The notes beneath the pieces are model-generated. The model worked only from the letters and a program-made list of their open reading frames with translations. It made no database searches and was not told the origin of the DNA. A stretch of DNA of 64,000 bases. It comes from Lysobacter panacisoli. Its GTDB lineage: Bacteria; Pseudomonadota; Gammaproteobacteria; Xanthomonadales; Xanthomonadaceae. The stretch covers positions 1,488,001-1,552,000 of the forward strand of contig NZ_VLNU01000001.1 in the NCBI RefSeq assembly GCF_009765165.1, in the 5' to 3' direction. Below are positions 17,495 to 28,664 of the stretch, piece by piece (position 1 is the first letter of the stretch; every line of letters begins with the position of its first letter). A program made the position numbers and the translations under genes.

Positions 17495-19105
17495 ATGAAA
17501 CTCTCCTCCAACACGCTGCGTACGTTCACCACGCTGCATACCTGGGTCGGACTGGTCGCGGGCTTCGCGCTGTTCGTCGCGTTCTACGCCGGCGCGATCA
17601 CGATCTTCCACCACGAACTGCAGGCGTGGCAGTCGCCGCATGGCGTGGAGCGTCCGGTCGAAACACTGGACGACGCGCAGCACCTGCTCGACGAAACGCT
17701 GTCGCGACATCCGGAAGCGCGAAAGCACGTCGGCATGGTGTTCCCGGGCGATGAGTACCCGGTCACCGCCACGTACTGGCAGGACGCGCAGGGTCAGTGG
17801 CGTTTCGCCACGCTCGACGCACTCGACGGCACCGACGAGATGCCTGGCGGCGCGCTGTCGGAACTGGTCAACGCGCTGCACTACTCGCTGGGCATTCCCG
17901 TCGCCGGCGCCTACCTGATGGGCATCGTCAGCCTGCTGTACGGGCTGGCGCTGGTGTCGGGCGTTATCATCCATCTGCCGAAGCTGGTGGACGACCTGTT
18001 CGCGCTGCGTCCGGGCCGCAACCTCAAGCGGCTGTGGCAGGACGCGCACAACGTCATCGGCGTGCTGAGCCTGCCGATGCACGTGATGTTCGCCGTCACC
18101 GGCGCCCTGCTGTGCCTGGTGATGGTGGTGATGTTCGCGCTCAACCCATTGGTGTACCGCGGCCAGCTGATGCAGGCGCTGGGCCCGGCGATGGACACCG
18201 CGCCGCAGATCGCTGCGGCCGGTCGCGCGCAGGCGCCGGGTTCGCTGGCGATGTGGCAGGCACGCTCGATCGAAATCGCACGCGCGCAGGGGCTGGAGTC
18301 GTTTGAACCTGCGTACCTCAAGCTCGCCAACGCCGGCGATGCCAACGCCACGGTCGAGATCACCGGCGAATCGCCCGGCGCGCTGGGCCCGCTCGGCGCG
18401 GTCGCACTCAACGCTAACACCGGCGCGCTGCTGAGCACGCAGCTGCCCGGCCAGCGCGACGCCAACCACGTAACGCTCGCGGCGGCTTACGCGCTGCACT
18501 TTGGCGAGTACGGCAACGTGTGGGTGCGCTGGCTGTACTTCCTGCTCGGCCTCGGCGGCGCGTTCCTGTTCTACTCCGGCAACCTGTTGTGGATCGAGTC
18601 GCGCCGCAAGCGCCGGCAGGCGCAGCAGGGGCGCGCGCAGTTGTGGATGGCGCGTGCCACGGTCGGCGTATGCATCGGCGTGTGCGTGGCGATCTCGGTC
18701 GCGTTCGTCGCCACGCAGTGGCTGCAGTCCGGTGCGATGCGCGATGCGGCGCAGCTCGGCTTCGGCGTGAACCTCGCGTGCTTCGTCGCGTGGGGGCTGT
18801 GCGCGCTGTGGGCTGCGCTGCGACCGCCGATCCGCGCGGCGCAGGAACTGTTGTGGCTGGCCGCGATCGTCACCACGGCAGTGCCGTTCGCGCATGGTCT
18901 CGCCACCGGTGCGTGGTGGTGGACCAGCGCGGCGGCGGGGCATTGGGACCTGTTCGCGATCGACGCCGGCGCGCTGGCGATCGCGGTCGGTTTCGCCTGG
19001 CTCGCACGCGTGACCGCGCGTCGCGCGCGCGAGGGCGAACCCAACAGCGTGTGGACGGCGGTGCCGAGCACCGCGACCGCACCGGTCGAGGCGCCGCAGA
19101 CCTAA
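17495..19105 (+). CDS. PepSY-associated transmembrane protein, putative ferric-siderophore reductase
   Basis: A 536-residue inner-membrane protein. The first membrane helix with its histidines (TLHTWVGLVAGFALFVAFYA then ITIFHHELQAW) opens a PepSY_TM domain with more helices at about 145-170 and 185-225. A periplasmic PepSY part follows, and then a run of four to five helices (about 345-520). PepSY_TM proteins in siderophore operons are thought to reduce or release iron from imported siderophores. This gene is the last of the receptor-DUF3325-DUF3649-PepSY operon. Confidence 0.82.
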   Translation: MKLSSNTLRTFTTLHTWVGLVAGFALFVAFYAGAITIFHHELQAWQSPHGVERPVETLDDAQHLLDETLSRHPEARKHVGMVFPGDEYPVTATYWQDAQGQWRFATLDALDGTDEMPGGALSELVNALHYSLGIPVAGAYLMGIVSLLYGLALVSGVIIHLPKLVDDLFALRPGRNLKRLWQDAHNVIGVLSLPMHVMFAVTGALLCLVMVVMFALNPLVYRGQLMQALGPAMDTAPQIAAAGRAQAPGSLAMWQARSIEIARAQGLESFEPAYLKLANAGDANATVEITGESPGALGPLGAVALNANTGALLSTQLPGQRDANHVTLAAAYALHFGEYGNVWVRWLYFLLGLGGAFLFYSGNLLWIESRRKRRQAQQGRAQLWMARATVGVCIGVCVAISVAFVATQWLQSGAMRDAAQLGFGVNLACFVAWGLCALWAALRPPIRAAQELLWLAAIVTTAVPFAHGLATGAWWWTSAAAGHWDLFAIDAGALAIAVGFAWLARVTARRAREGEPNSVWTAVPSTATAPVEAPQT

Positions 19106-19135
19106 GGCTTCGCCGTCGCGTGGCATGATCGGGCC

Positions 19136-19960
19136 ATGCAGGGCGTTCCCGGACAGTTCGAGCACACCCAGGACCGGGCGCAGTTCAGGCGCCCGGCGCA
19201 CCGTGACGGCATCGAGCTGTACCGCGCGCACATCGTGCGCCACGAATTCGATCCCCACACCCACGACGCCTACGGCCTCGGCGCGATCGAATCCGGAGTC
19301 GAGCGTTTCCGCTACCGCGGCAGCGAGCACCTGGCGCCGCCGGATTCGCGGGTGATGATGAATCCGGACGTGCTGCACACCGGCCACGCGGAAACCGAAG
19401 GCGGTTGGCGTTACCGCATGGCGTACATCGATGCGGATGTCGTGCAGGCCGTGACCGGCGACGACAGCTGGTGGTTCCGCGATGCCGTGCACCACGATCC
19501 GGCGCGCGCGCATCGCGTGACCGCGCTGCTCGATGCGTTGTGGCACGCCGACGAACCGCTGGCCTTCGACAGCCTGTTGCTGTCGTTGCTGGGCACGTTC
19601 CGCGACCAGGCGCGCATCGGCCGGCCCGACACACCTACCGCCGCGCCGCGTTTCGCGAATGTCGTCGAGTACCTTCGCGCGAACCTCGCCGAGCGCGTGA
19701 CGCTGGAGGAGCTCGCCGCCGTCGCCGATCTCAGTCCCTTCCATTTCCTGCGCGCCTTCCGCGACCACCACGACGTCACGCCGCAGCAGATGCTGATGGC
19801 GATGCGGCTGGCCGAGGCCAAGCGTCGCCTCGCCGCGGGCGACACGCCGGCTCGTGTCGCCGCCGCGGTGGGGCTGAGCGACCAGGCCCACCTGACCCGG
19901 GCCTTCGCACGCCGTTACGCGGTCACGCCTGCGCGCTACCGGCAGCAGCTGCGCGGCTAG
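19136..19960 (+). CDS. AraC family transcriptional regulator
   Basis: A 274-residue regulator. The N-terminal cupin-like sensing domain (about 20-160) has HEFDPHTHDAYGLGAIESGV. The C-terminal double helix-turn-helix (about 175-272) has VTLEELAAVADLSPFHFLRA and VAAAVGLSDQAHLTRAFARR with the final TPARYRQQL. This arrangement is common in regulators of adjacent exporters. The EamA gene follows after 53 bp on the same strand and is the likely target; control of the upstream iron operon is less likely. Confidence 0.9.
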   Translation: MQGVPGQFEHTQDRAQFRRPAHRDGIELYRAHIVRHEFDPHTHDAYGLGAIESGVERFRYRGSEHLAPPDSRVMMNPDVLHTGHAETEGGWRYRMAYIDADVVQAVTGDDSWWFRDAVHHDPARAHRVTALLDALWHADEPLAFDSLLLSLLGTFRDQARIGRPDTPTAAPRFANVVEYLRANLAERVTLEELAAVADLSPFHFLRAFRDHHDVTPQQMLMAMRLAEAKRRLAAGDTPARVAAAVGLSDQAHLTRAFARRYAVTPARYRQQLRG

Positions 19961-20013
19961 CCACCGCAATCTGGTTCAAGACTTTCGCGCGCGCGTCGCG
20001 CACGCTGCCCGCC

Positions 20014-20982
20014 ATGTGGACAGGAACCCTCTACGCACTCGCCGCCGGCCTGATGTGGGGCCTGGTATTCGTCGGCCCGCTGCTGCTGCCGGAATATCCG
20101 GCGGCGTTGCAGTCGGTCGGTCGCTACCTCGCCTTCGGCCTGATCGCCCTGCCGCTGGCGTGGATGGACCGCGCCGCGCTGCGGCGGCTGGTGCGCGCGG
20201 ACTGGATCGAAGCGCTCAAGCTCGTCGCGATCGGCAACCTGCTCTATTACGTCTGCCTTGCCAGCGCGATCCAGCGCGCCGGCGCGCCGTTGCCGACGAT
20301 GATCATCGGCACGCTGCCGGTGGTGATCGCGATAAGCGCGAACCTGCGCGACCACCGTCGCGACGGCCGCCTGCCGTGGGCGAGACTACTGCCCTCGCTG
20401 CTGTTGATCGCAGCGGGCATCGCCTGCGTGAACCGAGTCGAGCTGGACGCGCTGCGCGCCGATCCGGAGGCCGATCTCAAGCGCTACGTGCAGGGCGCGC
20501 TGCTGGCGCTGGTCGCGGTGGCCTGCTGGACCTGGTACCCGCTGCGCAACGCCGACTGGCTGCGCGCGCACCCCGATCGCAGTCCACGCACCTGGGCGAC
20601 CGCGCAGGGAGTGGCGACGCTGCCGCTGGCGCTCGCCGGCTACGTGGTCGTGTGGGTCGGGACGAGTCTGCTCGGCCGTGATTTCCCGATGCCGTTCGGC
20701 CCGCGCCCGTGGTTCTTCATCGGCCTGATGGCGGCGATCGGCCTGTTCGCGTCGTGGATCGGCACGCTGTGCTGGAACGCCGCGAGCCAGCGCCTGCCGA
20801 CCGCCGTGGCGGGACAGTTGATCGTGTTCGAGACGCTGGCCGCGCTGGCGTACGCGTTCATCCTGCGCGGGCGTGCGCCCGAGGCGCTGACCCTTGTCGG
20901 CATCGGCTTGCTGATCGCCGGGGTGATGTGGGCGCTGCGCATCCGCCCCGAGCCGCGCGCCGTGGAAGGCCATACCGGCTGA
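20014..20982 (+). CDS. EamA/DMT family transporter
   Basis: A 322-residue membrane protein with about ten helices in two EamA halves (for example YALAAGLMWGLVFVGPLLLP near the start and WIGTLCWNAASQRLPTAVAG in the second half). It is probably an exporter of a small metabolite. It follows the AraC gene closely and is probably regulated by it. It is a different subfamily from the EamA protein at 9097. Confidence 0.88.
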   Translation: MWTGTLYALAAGLMWGLVFVGPLLLPEYPAALQSVGRYLAFGLIALPLAWMDRAALRRLVRADWIEALKLVAIGNLLYYVCLASAIQRAGAPLPTMIIGTLPVVIAISANLRDHRRDGRLPWARLLPSLLLIAAGIACVNRVELDALRADPEADLKRYVQGALLALVAVACWTWYPLRNADWLRAHPDRSPRTWATAQGVATLPLALAGYVVVWVGTSLLGRDFPMPFGPRPWFFIGLMAAIGLFASWIGTLCWNAASQRLPTAVAGQLIVFETLAALAYAFILRGRAPEALTLVGIGLLIAGVMWALRIRPEPRAVEGHTG

Positions 20983-21101
20983 GGGCGTTCGCGCATGCGT
21001 GAAGGCGATGCAGTTCCGCCATCACGCGCGAGCCGCTAGGATCGCGGCACGGCGCATGGGATCCACGTGCGCCCTTGTCCGCAAAGCGCATGGGGAAGCG
21101 C

Positions 21102-22145
21102 ATGTCGACCCGACTCCTGATCGTGTTGTTGTCATTGGCGCTTGGCGCCGTAAGCGGGGCCTTTGGCTATTCATTGATCGCCGGCAAGCGCAAGGCGGTC
21201 GAGCTGGCGGCCGCGCGTGAGGAAGGCCGCAAGGAAGCCGAAAAGGCGCTCCAGGACGACCTTGCCGCGCTCAAGCCAGTCACCTTCGCCAAGGCCGCCG
21301 ATGCCGAGGGCAAGGCCGGCGGCGTGGTGTTCGGCTACGAGTACGTCAAGCCGAAGAGCGCTGCGCTGGAACCCTTCTACAAGATGGCCCACGACACCGA
21401 CCTGCTGCGCAAGCTGCCGGAAGTGCACGCCATCGACGGCATGTTGATGCTGCCGCGCCCGATCAACTACGTCACCGCCGAATGCGGCGAGGTCAACGCG
21501 TTCTATTCGCCCGAACGCGGCGAAGTGGTGATGTGCTACGAGACGATGAAGGTGCTGCAGGAGCGCGGCCGCGAACTGGCCGCGACCAACAAGCTCGACG
21601 AGGGCTACGCGCAGCGCTACCTGGATGCGAACGTGCGCTTCATCCTGCTGCACGAGACCGGTCATGCGCTGATCCAGTTGCTGCAGGTCCCGATCACCGG
21701 CCGCGAGGAGGATGCGGTGGACCAGCTCGCGACCACGCTGATGCTGCGTTTCGCCGGGCTGGACGAATCCACGACCACGGTGACGGAGAACCTGCGCATG
21801 GCATCGAACTGGTTCCTCGCGCGCAGCACCGGCGAGTACAACCTCGATGCCTACGCCGACGAGCATGCGCTCGGCGAGCAGCGCTATTTCAACCTGCAAT
21901 GCCTGCTGTACGGCAGCGATCCGGCGCGCTATCTCAGCGTGGTCACCGACGGCGACCTGCCCGAGGCGCGCGCCAAGGGTTGCCCGGAAGAAGCGCGACG
22001 GATCAGTCGTTCGTGGCTGCGCCTGCTGCTGCCGTACGTGGCGCCGAAGTTCGAGATGACCGAAGAGAAGGCGAACCGCCTGTTCGAACAGCGCGAAGAG
22101 GAACGCGACCGCAACACCAGCATTCCCTACGTGCGCGGCGAGTAG
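21102..22145 (+). CDS. DUF4344 putative zinc metallopeptidase
   Basis: A 347-residue protein with an N-terminal membrane anchor or signal ([20 protein letters not shown]), then a charged helix. The catalytic-type zinc motif HETGH (H184, E185, H188) lies in [13 protein letters not shown]. An acidic [14 protein letters not shown] follows, a plausible third ligand region, and [20 protein letters not shown] is characteristic of DUF4344. The start at 21102 has GGGGAAG 4 nt upstream; two in-frame ATGs further upstream (21075, 21090) are less convincing. It is predicted to act in the periplasm; the substrate is unknown. Confidence 0.8.
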   Translation: MSTRLLIVLLSLALGAVSGAFGYSLIAGKRKAVELAAAREEGRKEAEKALQDDLAALKPVTFAKAADAEGKAGGVVFGYEYVKPKSAALEPFYKMAHDTDLLRKLPEVHAIDGMLMLPRPINYVTAECGEVNAFYSPERGEVVMCYETMKVLQERGRELAATNKLDEGYAQRYLDANVRFILLHETGHALIQLLQVPITGREEDAVDQLATTLMLRFAGLDESTTTVTENLRMASNWFLARSTGEYNLDAYADEHALGEQRYFNLQCLLYGSDPARYLSVVTDGDLPEARAKGCPEEARRISRSWLRLLLPYVAPKFEMTEEKANRLFEQREEERDRNTSIPYVRGE

Positions 22146-22168
22146 CGCCCAACCGTCGATCAGAAAAG

Positions 22169-22195
22169 AAAAGGCCCGGCATTGCCGGGCCTTTT
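22169..22195. terminator. Bidirectional terminator
   Basis: A 12-bp stem AAAAGGCCCGGC/GCCGGGCCTTTT with loop ATT sits between the converging DUF4344 gene and icd, with A- and T-runs on both sides. It should terminate both transcripts. Confidence 0.9.
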
Positions 22196-22218
22196 GCTTT
22201 CCACTGGGAGGCGCCGGA

Positions 22219-24519
<2,301 letters not shown>

Positions 24520-24660
24520 CTACGCGCGCGCCGGCTCGGCGCGCAACCTTCGCATTGTCGCGGTTTCGGCCGGGGGCGGCAAAGCGCGTGGGTGCAACGC
24601 TGCAGGCTGCGGGCGAACGCCGGCGTCACCGCACGCGGCAGTATGGCGACGTGGTTCGAC

Positions 24661-25368
24661 TCAAACCGCGCCGCAGCACTTCTTGTACTTCTTCCCGCTG
24701 CCGCACGGGCACGGCGCATTGCGGTCGGGCGTCGCCTCGCGGCGGATCGGTTCGCGCGGCGTGAGCGCATCGATGCGCAGGTGGTGCAGGTCGGCGAGCA
24801 TGCCCGGCAGGCTCGCGATGACCTCCAGCCGTTCGCGGTAGCTCACCGCCTCGCCCGGCTGGTCCGGGTCTTCGCCGATGATCTCGCCGCTGGCCAGGCG
24901 ATCCAGGCGCAGGAAGATCTCGTCGACCCATTCGTGCTCGTCGAGCCACTTGTCCCAGGCGATCTCGCTCAGCTCCGCGCCGCGGAAGAAGCCGAAGGCC
25001 CAGTCGCGGCCCACGTCGAGTTCGTCATCCTGCTCCTGCTCCGGATCCTCCGGCAGCCACAGCAGCGGCGCGAGATGGTCGGGCAGGTCGTCGTCGCCGT
25101 GGCGCACGCGCTGGCTGACCATGTTCCAGTGGCCCTGCAGCAGTGCTTCGACCTGCAGGCGCTCCTCGTCGTCCTTCCAGCGCGGCGGCGTGCCCCACAC
25201 GGCGACCTGCCACTGCTCGAACGGCACCGTCTCCGGACCGACCGCGAGCGCCGACAGGTAGCCGTCGAGGGCCTCCAGATTGAATCCCTTGAACGGGACC
25301 GCGCGCTGTTCCAGCAATTCGGCCAGGCGTTCGATCTGATCGTCGTCGAGGTAGGCGGGAGCTTTCAT
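24661..25368 (-). CDS. YecA/UPF0149 family protein with SEC-C zinc motif
   Basis: A 235-residue protein. The YecA-like helical domain (about 10-190) opens [18 protein letters not shown] and contains [13 protein letters not shown]. The last residues form a complete SEC-C zinc motif, [17 protein letters not shown] tails are found on SecA and on proteins thought to bind ribosomes or SecA. The ATG at 25368 has only a weak ribosome site; upstream in-frame ATG and GTG codons look worse. It is divergent from a second SEC-C gene, with 99 bp between the starts. Confidence 0.85.
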   Translation of the reverse strand: MKAPAYLDDDQIERLAELLEQRAVPFKGFNLEALDGYLSALAVGPETVPFEQWQVAVWGTPPRWKDDEERLQVEALLQGHWNMVSQRVRHGDDDLPDHLAPLLWLPEDPEQEQDDELDVGRDWAFGFFRGAELSEIAWDKWLDEHEWVDEIFLRLDRLASGEIIGEDPDQPGEAVSYRERLEVIASLPGMLADLHHLRIDALTPREPIRREATPDRNAPCPCGSGKKYKKCCGAV

Positions 25369-25467
25369 GGGGGACTCGGCGTGGGGGAAACAACACGACA
25401 TGGTAGTCGCACCGGCCCCGGGTCGCCGAGAATTCCGCCCGTCCACCCGCATTTCACGCGATCCGCC

Positions 25468-25851
25468 ATGTCCGACTGCCCCTGCGGCTCACGCCGCGCC
25501 TACGCCGCTTGCTGCGGCCCGCTGCACGCCGGAACGCCCGCGCCCGACGCGCAGGCGCTGATGCGCTCGCGCTACAGCGCCTATGTGATGGGCGATCTCG
25601 ATTACCTGCGTGCGAGCTGGCATCCGACCACGCGGCCGGCCGACCTCGACCTCGGCGACACCCGCGCGACGCGATGGCTGGGTCTTGAGGTGCGTCGGCA
25701 TACGGTGATCGATGCGGACCATGCGACGGTCGAATTCGTTGCGCGCTACAAGGTCGGCGGTGCGGCCGCAGTGCGCCTGCACGAACTCAGCCGCTTCGTT
25801 CGCGAGGACGGGCGCTGGTACTACGTCGATGGCACCTTCCCGGCGAAGTGA
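25468..25851 (+). CDS. ychJ: YchJ-like SEC-C domain protein
   Basis: A 127-residue protein of the YchJ/UPF0225 family. An N-terminal SEC-C motif [14 protein letters not shown] is followed by an NTF2-like fold ([20 protein letters not shown], then VEFVARYK and [14 protein letters not shown]). E. coli YchJ (about 150 residues) carries a second C-terminal SEC-C motif that is absent here. The function of the family is unknown. It is divergent from the YecA-like SEC-C gene. Confidence 0.88.
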   Translation: MSDCPCGSRRAYAACCGPLHAGTPAPDAQALMRSRYSAYVMGDLDYLRASWHPTTRPADLDLGDTRATRWLGLEVRRHTVIDADHATVEFVARYKVGGAAAVRLHELSRFVREDGRWYYVDGTFPAK

Positions 25852-25864
25852 CGCCGGGACACCG

Positions 25865-25896
25865 AAAAAAAAGGGCGCGGTGGGGAGGCCGCGCCC
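25865..25896 (-). terminator. Rho-independent terminator of the lipoprotein gene
   Basis: Read on the minus strand, GGGCGCGG/CCGCGCCC (25873-25880 with 25889-25896) is followed by eight T residues. It lies 34 bp past the stop of the lipoprotein gene. A further palindrome GCCCACCACGTGGTGGG sits between them. Confidence 0.85.
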
Positions 25897-25930
25897 ATGC
25901 TTGCCCACCACGTGGTGGGGAGAGAGGGCT

Positions 25931-26428
25931 TTACTTCACTTCGAAGTCGCGCGTCTGTACGACCGCGCCATCGAGCGAGATCTCGACCTTGTACTTGCCG
26001 GCCGGGAATCCCTTCGGACTGTTGATGCTGAAGTCGGTGTTGCCGGCGCCGGTGAGCGTCGCGTCGGCGCTGTCCTCCTTCACCGTCTGGCCGTCCTGGT
26101 AGGTCCACTTCGCGCCGAGCTTGGCCGGCACGGCGGCCGCAGGATCGGACGTACTGGTGGCGACGGACGCGTAGATGGTGTCGGTCGGCTTGAACGTCGC
26201 GGTCGGTGCGCTGACCTTCTTGTCGGCACCTACGGCGGTGCCGAGGTCGACCGAAGTGACGGTGGCCGTCGCGGCCGGTGCGGGCGGCGGCGTCGCAGGC
26301 GCGACCGGTTCGGTGCTCGCCGGCGGCGGCGCGACGACGGCTTCTTCTTTCTTCTTGCAGCCCACCAGGGCCAGCGATGCAAGCAGCGCGGCGGCGATGG
26401 CGTACTGCAGGCGGTTGCGGATCATCAT
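25931..26428 (-). CDS. Lipoprotein, hypothetical
   Basis: A 165-residue lipoprotein. Its signal sequence ends in the lipobox LALVGC followed by KKKEE. A Pro/Ala-rich linker (about residues 30-57) leads to a C-terminal domain of about 100 residues (VSAPTATFKPTDTIYASVAT ... GKYKVEISLDGAVVQTRDFE) that reads like an immunoglobulin-like beta-sandwich. Either of two adjacent ATGs (26428, 26425) may be used; GGAGAG precedes both. It probably sits in the periplasm or outer membrane. Function is unknown. Confidence 0.75.
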   Translation of the reverse strand: MMIRNRLQYAIAAALLASLALVGCKKKEEAVVAPPPASTEPVAPATPPPAPAATATVTSVDLGTAVGADKKVSAPTATFKPTDTIYASVATSTSDPAAAVPAKLGAKWTYQDGQTVKEDSADATLTGAGNTDFSINSPKGFPAGKYKVEISLDGAVVQTRDFEVK

Positions 26429-26475
26429 CGGATCTCTCCTGACGTCGATGGTGTTGGGGGAACGCGGTGGCCGGC

Positions 26476-26790
26476 TCAGTCGCCGGCGGGCGGAATGCGC
26501 AGCACCTGGCCGGGCTGGATGCGGTCGGGATCGTCGAGCTGGTCGCGGTTCGCGTCGAAGATCGCGTTCCACTTACCGGCCTTGCCGTAGAAGCGCTTGG
26601 CGATGTGCGACAGCGTGTCGCCCTTCTCGACCGTGTAGGTCTGCACCTGCTCTTCGCCCGCGGTGGCGGAGGTGATGGTCTCGGTCGAACTGATGTTCGA
26701 CTGGACGTCGCTGAAGTCCGCCTTGAGCTGCTCGGTGCTCTCGACCTTGCTCTGGACGTCGGAAAAATCGGCTTTCTTGTCCGGTGTCAT
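26476..26790 (-). CDS. LysM domain protein
   Basis: A 104-residue protein with a C-terminal LysM domain at about 50-99 ([20 protein letters not shown] ... [11 protein letters not shown]), which binds peptidoglycan or chitin-like glycans. The N-terminal part holds a tandem repeat, KADFSDVQS at 6-14 and again at 23-31. There is no signal peptide, as in the small cytoplasmic LysM proteins related to YgaU/BON-LysM proteins. It lies 47 bp upstream of the lipoprotein gene on the same strand, so cotranscription is possible. Confidence 0.8.
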   Translation of the reverse strand: MTPDKKADFSDVQSKVESTEQLKADFSDVQSNISSTETITSATAGEEQVQTYTVEKGDTLSHIAKRFYGKAGKWNAIFDANRDQLDDPDRIQPGQVLRIPPAGD

Positions 26791-26898
26791 GGATGGAAGC
26801 TCCTGCCGGAATGGCGGAGGCAACATCGCACGCACCCTGTTAAGGAAAGGTCATTCCAACGGCAAAAAACGCGCCTTAAGGAAAACTTCCCAAATACT

Positions 26899-27723
26899 TC
26901 ACTGACGTTCGTCGCGACCCGCTGCAGGACGTGCGTGGCCCGGCGTGGCGCGCCACGGATTGATGTCGAGACCGCCGCGACGCGTGTAGCGCGCCTCGAC
27001 CGACAACTGGCGCGCGCCGGTGCGCGCGAGCAGGTCGACGAACACGCGCTCCACGCACTGTTCGTGGAACTCGGCGTGGTCGCGGAACGACACGAGATAG
27101 CGCAGCAACCCCGCGCGATCGATACGCGGGCCTTCGTAGGAGATGACGATGCGCGCCCAGTCGGGCTGGCCGGTGACCGGGCAGTTCGATTTGAGCAGCG
27201 AACTGGTCAGCGTCTCGTTGACGATGCGCGTGTCGTCGGCCATCAGATGCGAGGCATTCGGCGGGCCGTAGTCGGTGATCGCGACATCGAGCCCATCGAT
27301 GCAGTCCATCACCGCTTCTTCAGGCGCGGCTTCGTCGATCGGCGGCAGGCCGAAGGCCACTTCGACCGCGGCACCGGCCGAGCGCGACAGGTCCTGCGCG
27401 ATGCGTGTGCGCACGTCCTCGTCGGAATCGAAGCGTGTCGCGTTGAAGGAGTTGAGATAAAGCTTGAGCGACTTGGACTCGACCAGGTTCGGGGATGTCG
27501 CCGGCACGGTGATCGTCGCGGTGCCCACGCGCGGCTTGCCGCGCGCGTCGAGCCAGCTCAGTTCGTACGCGTGCCAGCGGTCCAGCCCGTCGAACGGCAG
27601 CGAGGCGGCGTCGATGCCGATGTCGGCGCGGCCAAGCGTGCGGGCGATCGGGAACAGCAGGCTCGCGTCGTACTCGCGCGGGTAGTCGACGTGGCGGCCG
27701 AGCGGAAGGTCATGGGTGTCCAT
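26899..27723 (-). CDS. queF: NADPH-dependent 7-cyano-7-deazaguanine reductase
   Basis: A 274-residue QueF of the long bimodular (YqcD) type. It reduces preQ0 to preQ1 in queuosine biosynthesis. Seen in the sequence are the QueF substrate motif [13 protein letters not shown] (82-94), the thioimide-forming C181 in [14 protein letters not shown] with D188, and [20 protein letters not shown]. No other que gene is adjacent and I see no preQ1-type riboswitch in the 120-bp spacer upstream. Confidence 0.94.
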   Translation of the reverse strand: MDTHDLPLGRHVDYPREYDASLLFPIARTLGRADIGIDAASLPFDGLDRWHAYELSWLDARGKPRVGTATITVPATSPNLVESKSLKLYLNSFNATRFDSDEDVRTRIAQDLSRSAGAAVEVAFGLPPIDEAAPEEAVMDCIDGLDVAITDYGPPNASHLMADDTRIVNETLTSSLLKSNCPVTGQPDWARIVISYEGPRIDRAGLLRYLVSFRDHAEFHEQCVERVFVDLLARTGARQLSVEARYTRRGGLDINPWRATPGHARPAAGRDERQ

Positions 27724-27843
27724 GCGGCGATTTTACCGGCCCGCGACGCCCCGAACCTGACCGGACGCATCCGCAGCAAGCTCCGGATATCGCGGTGCCG
27801 TGGCGACGCCGAGACTGCGGCCACCCCACCCGGACGCGATCCC

Positions 27844-28485
27844 ATGCTCACCCTCCACGACTACCTGCCCTCCCAGAACGCCTGGAAAGTGCGCCAGCTG
27901 CTGCATCACCTGGAGCGGCCGTACCGCACGCACCTCGTCCGAATCTTCGAGGGCGAGGGCCGCGATGCGGCGTACCGGGCGATCAGCCCCACCGGCACCG
28001 TGCCCGCGCTGGTGCTGGAGGACGGCCGCGCGCTGGCCGAGTCGAACGCGATCCTGATGTACCTCGCCGATGGCACGCCGTACCTGCCGGACGACGCGTA
28101 CGGGCGTGCTCGCGTCTGGCAATGGCTGTCGTTCGAGCAGGAGCGCGTCGAAAGCCAGATCGGCGCGCTGCGGCATTGGATGCTGACCGGAAAACTGGCA
28201 CGCCGACCCGAAGCGCTGGTCGCGATGAAGCGCGCCGCGGGAACGAAGGCGCTGGAGATCCTCGAAGCGCAACTGGCGTCGCGCGACTACATCGCGGGGG
28301 ATACGTACACGATCGCCGACACCGCGCTGTATGCGTATGCCGGCGTGGCCGATGAAGCGGGTTTCGACCTTGATCCATGCCCGCGACTGCGCGCATGGTT
28401 CGAGCGCGTGCGCGCGCAGCCGCGACACCTGGCGGAGCGGTTCCCGTACTCGATGGATCCGCATTCGTCGAAGGAACTCGTTTGA
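27844..28485 (+). CDS. Glutathione S-transferase family protein
   Basis: A 213-residue GST. The N-terminal thioredoxin-like domain (1-78) has the cis-proline and gamma-Glu binding motif GTVPALVLEDGRALAESNAI. The helical C-terminal domain (90-205) has the N-capping box region YIAGDTYTIADTALYAY. The residues at the start (YLPSQNAWKVRQLL) suggest a Ser/Asn-type catalytic site as in bacterial beta/theta-like GSTs. The substrate is unknown. It is divergent from queF. Confidence 0.9.
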   Translation: MLTLHDYLPSQNAWKVRQLLHHLERPYRTHLVRIFEGEGRDAAYRAISPTGTVPALVLEDGRALAESNAILMYLADGTPYLPDDAYGRARVWQWLSFEQERVESQIGALRHWMLTGKLARRPEALVAMKRAAGTKALEILEAQLASRDYIAGDTYTIADTALYAYAGVADEAGFDLDPCPRLRAWFERVRAQPRHLAERFPYSMDPHSSKELV

Positions 28486-28500
28486 CGTTGTTCTTTCGCC

Positions 28501-28627
28501 GTCATTCCCGCAAAGGCGGGGTCTTCTGTCCCGCCGAAAGGCGGCACTATCCATGTCGCCGACGCCATTCCGCTTTCAGTAAGACGTGATACTCGCACCG
28601 TTGGATCCCCGCCTTCGCGGGGATGAC
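28501..28627. repeat. REPIN-like inverted pair of REP elements
   Basis: Units at 28501-28524 (GTCATTCCCGCAAAGGCGGGG...) and 28602-28627 (TTGGATCCCCGCCTTCGCGG...) are inverted relative to each other. They belong to the same family as 12075-12172. Between them lie a short CCCGCCGAAAGGCGG hairpin and a degenerate third unit near 28568. The element fills the gap between the convergent GST and M20 genes. Confidence 0.8.
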
Positions 28628-28664
28628 GACCTGCATGGATCTTCGGAAAGAACGCTGAAGCCTC

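Noticed and set aside
17423..19969. An 848-codon minus-strand frame opposite the PepSY and AraC genes
   Set aside because: Low-complexity translation (repeated RHQRQ-type strings) and complete overlap with well-supported genes.
27724..27843. preQ1 riboswitch upstream of queF
   Set aside because: The spacer lacks an A-rich tail and a pseudoknot-capable C-rich loop recognisable as preQ1-I or II.
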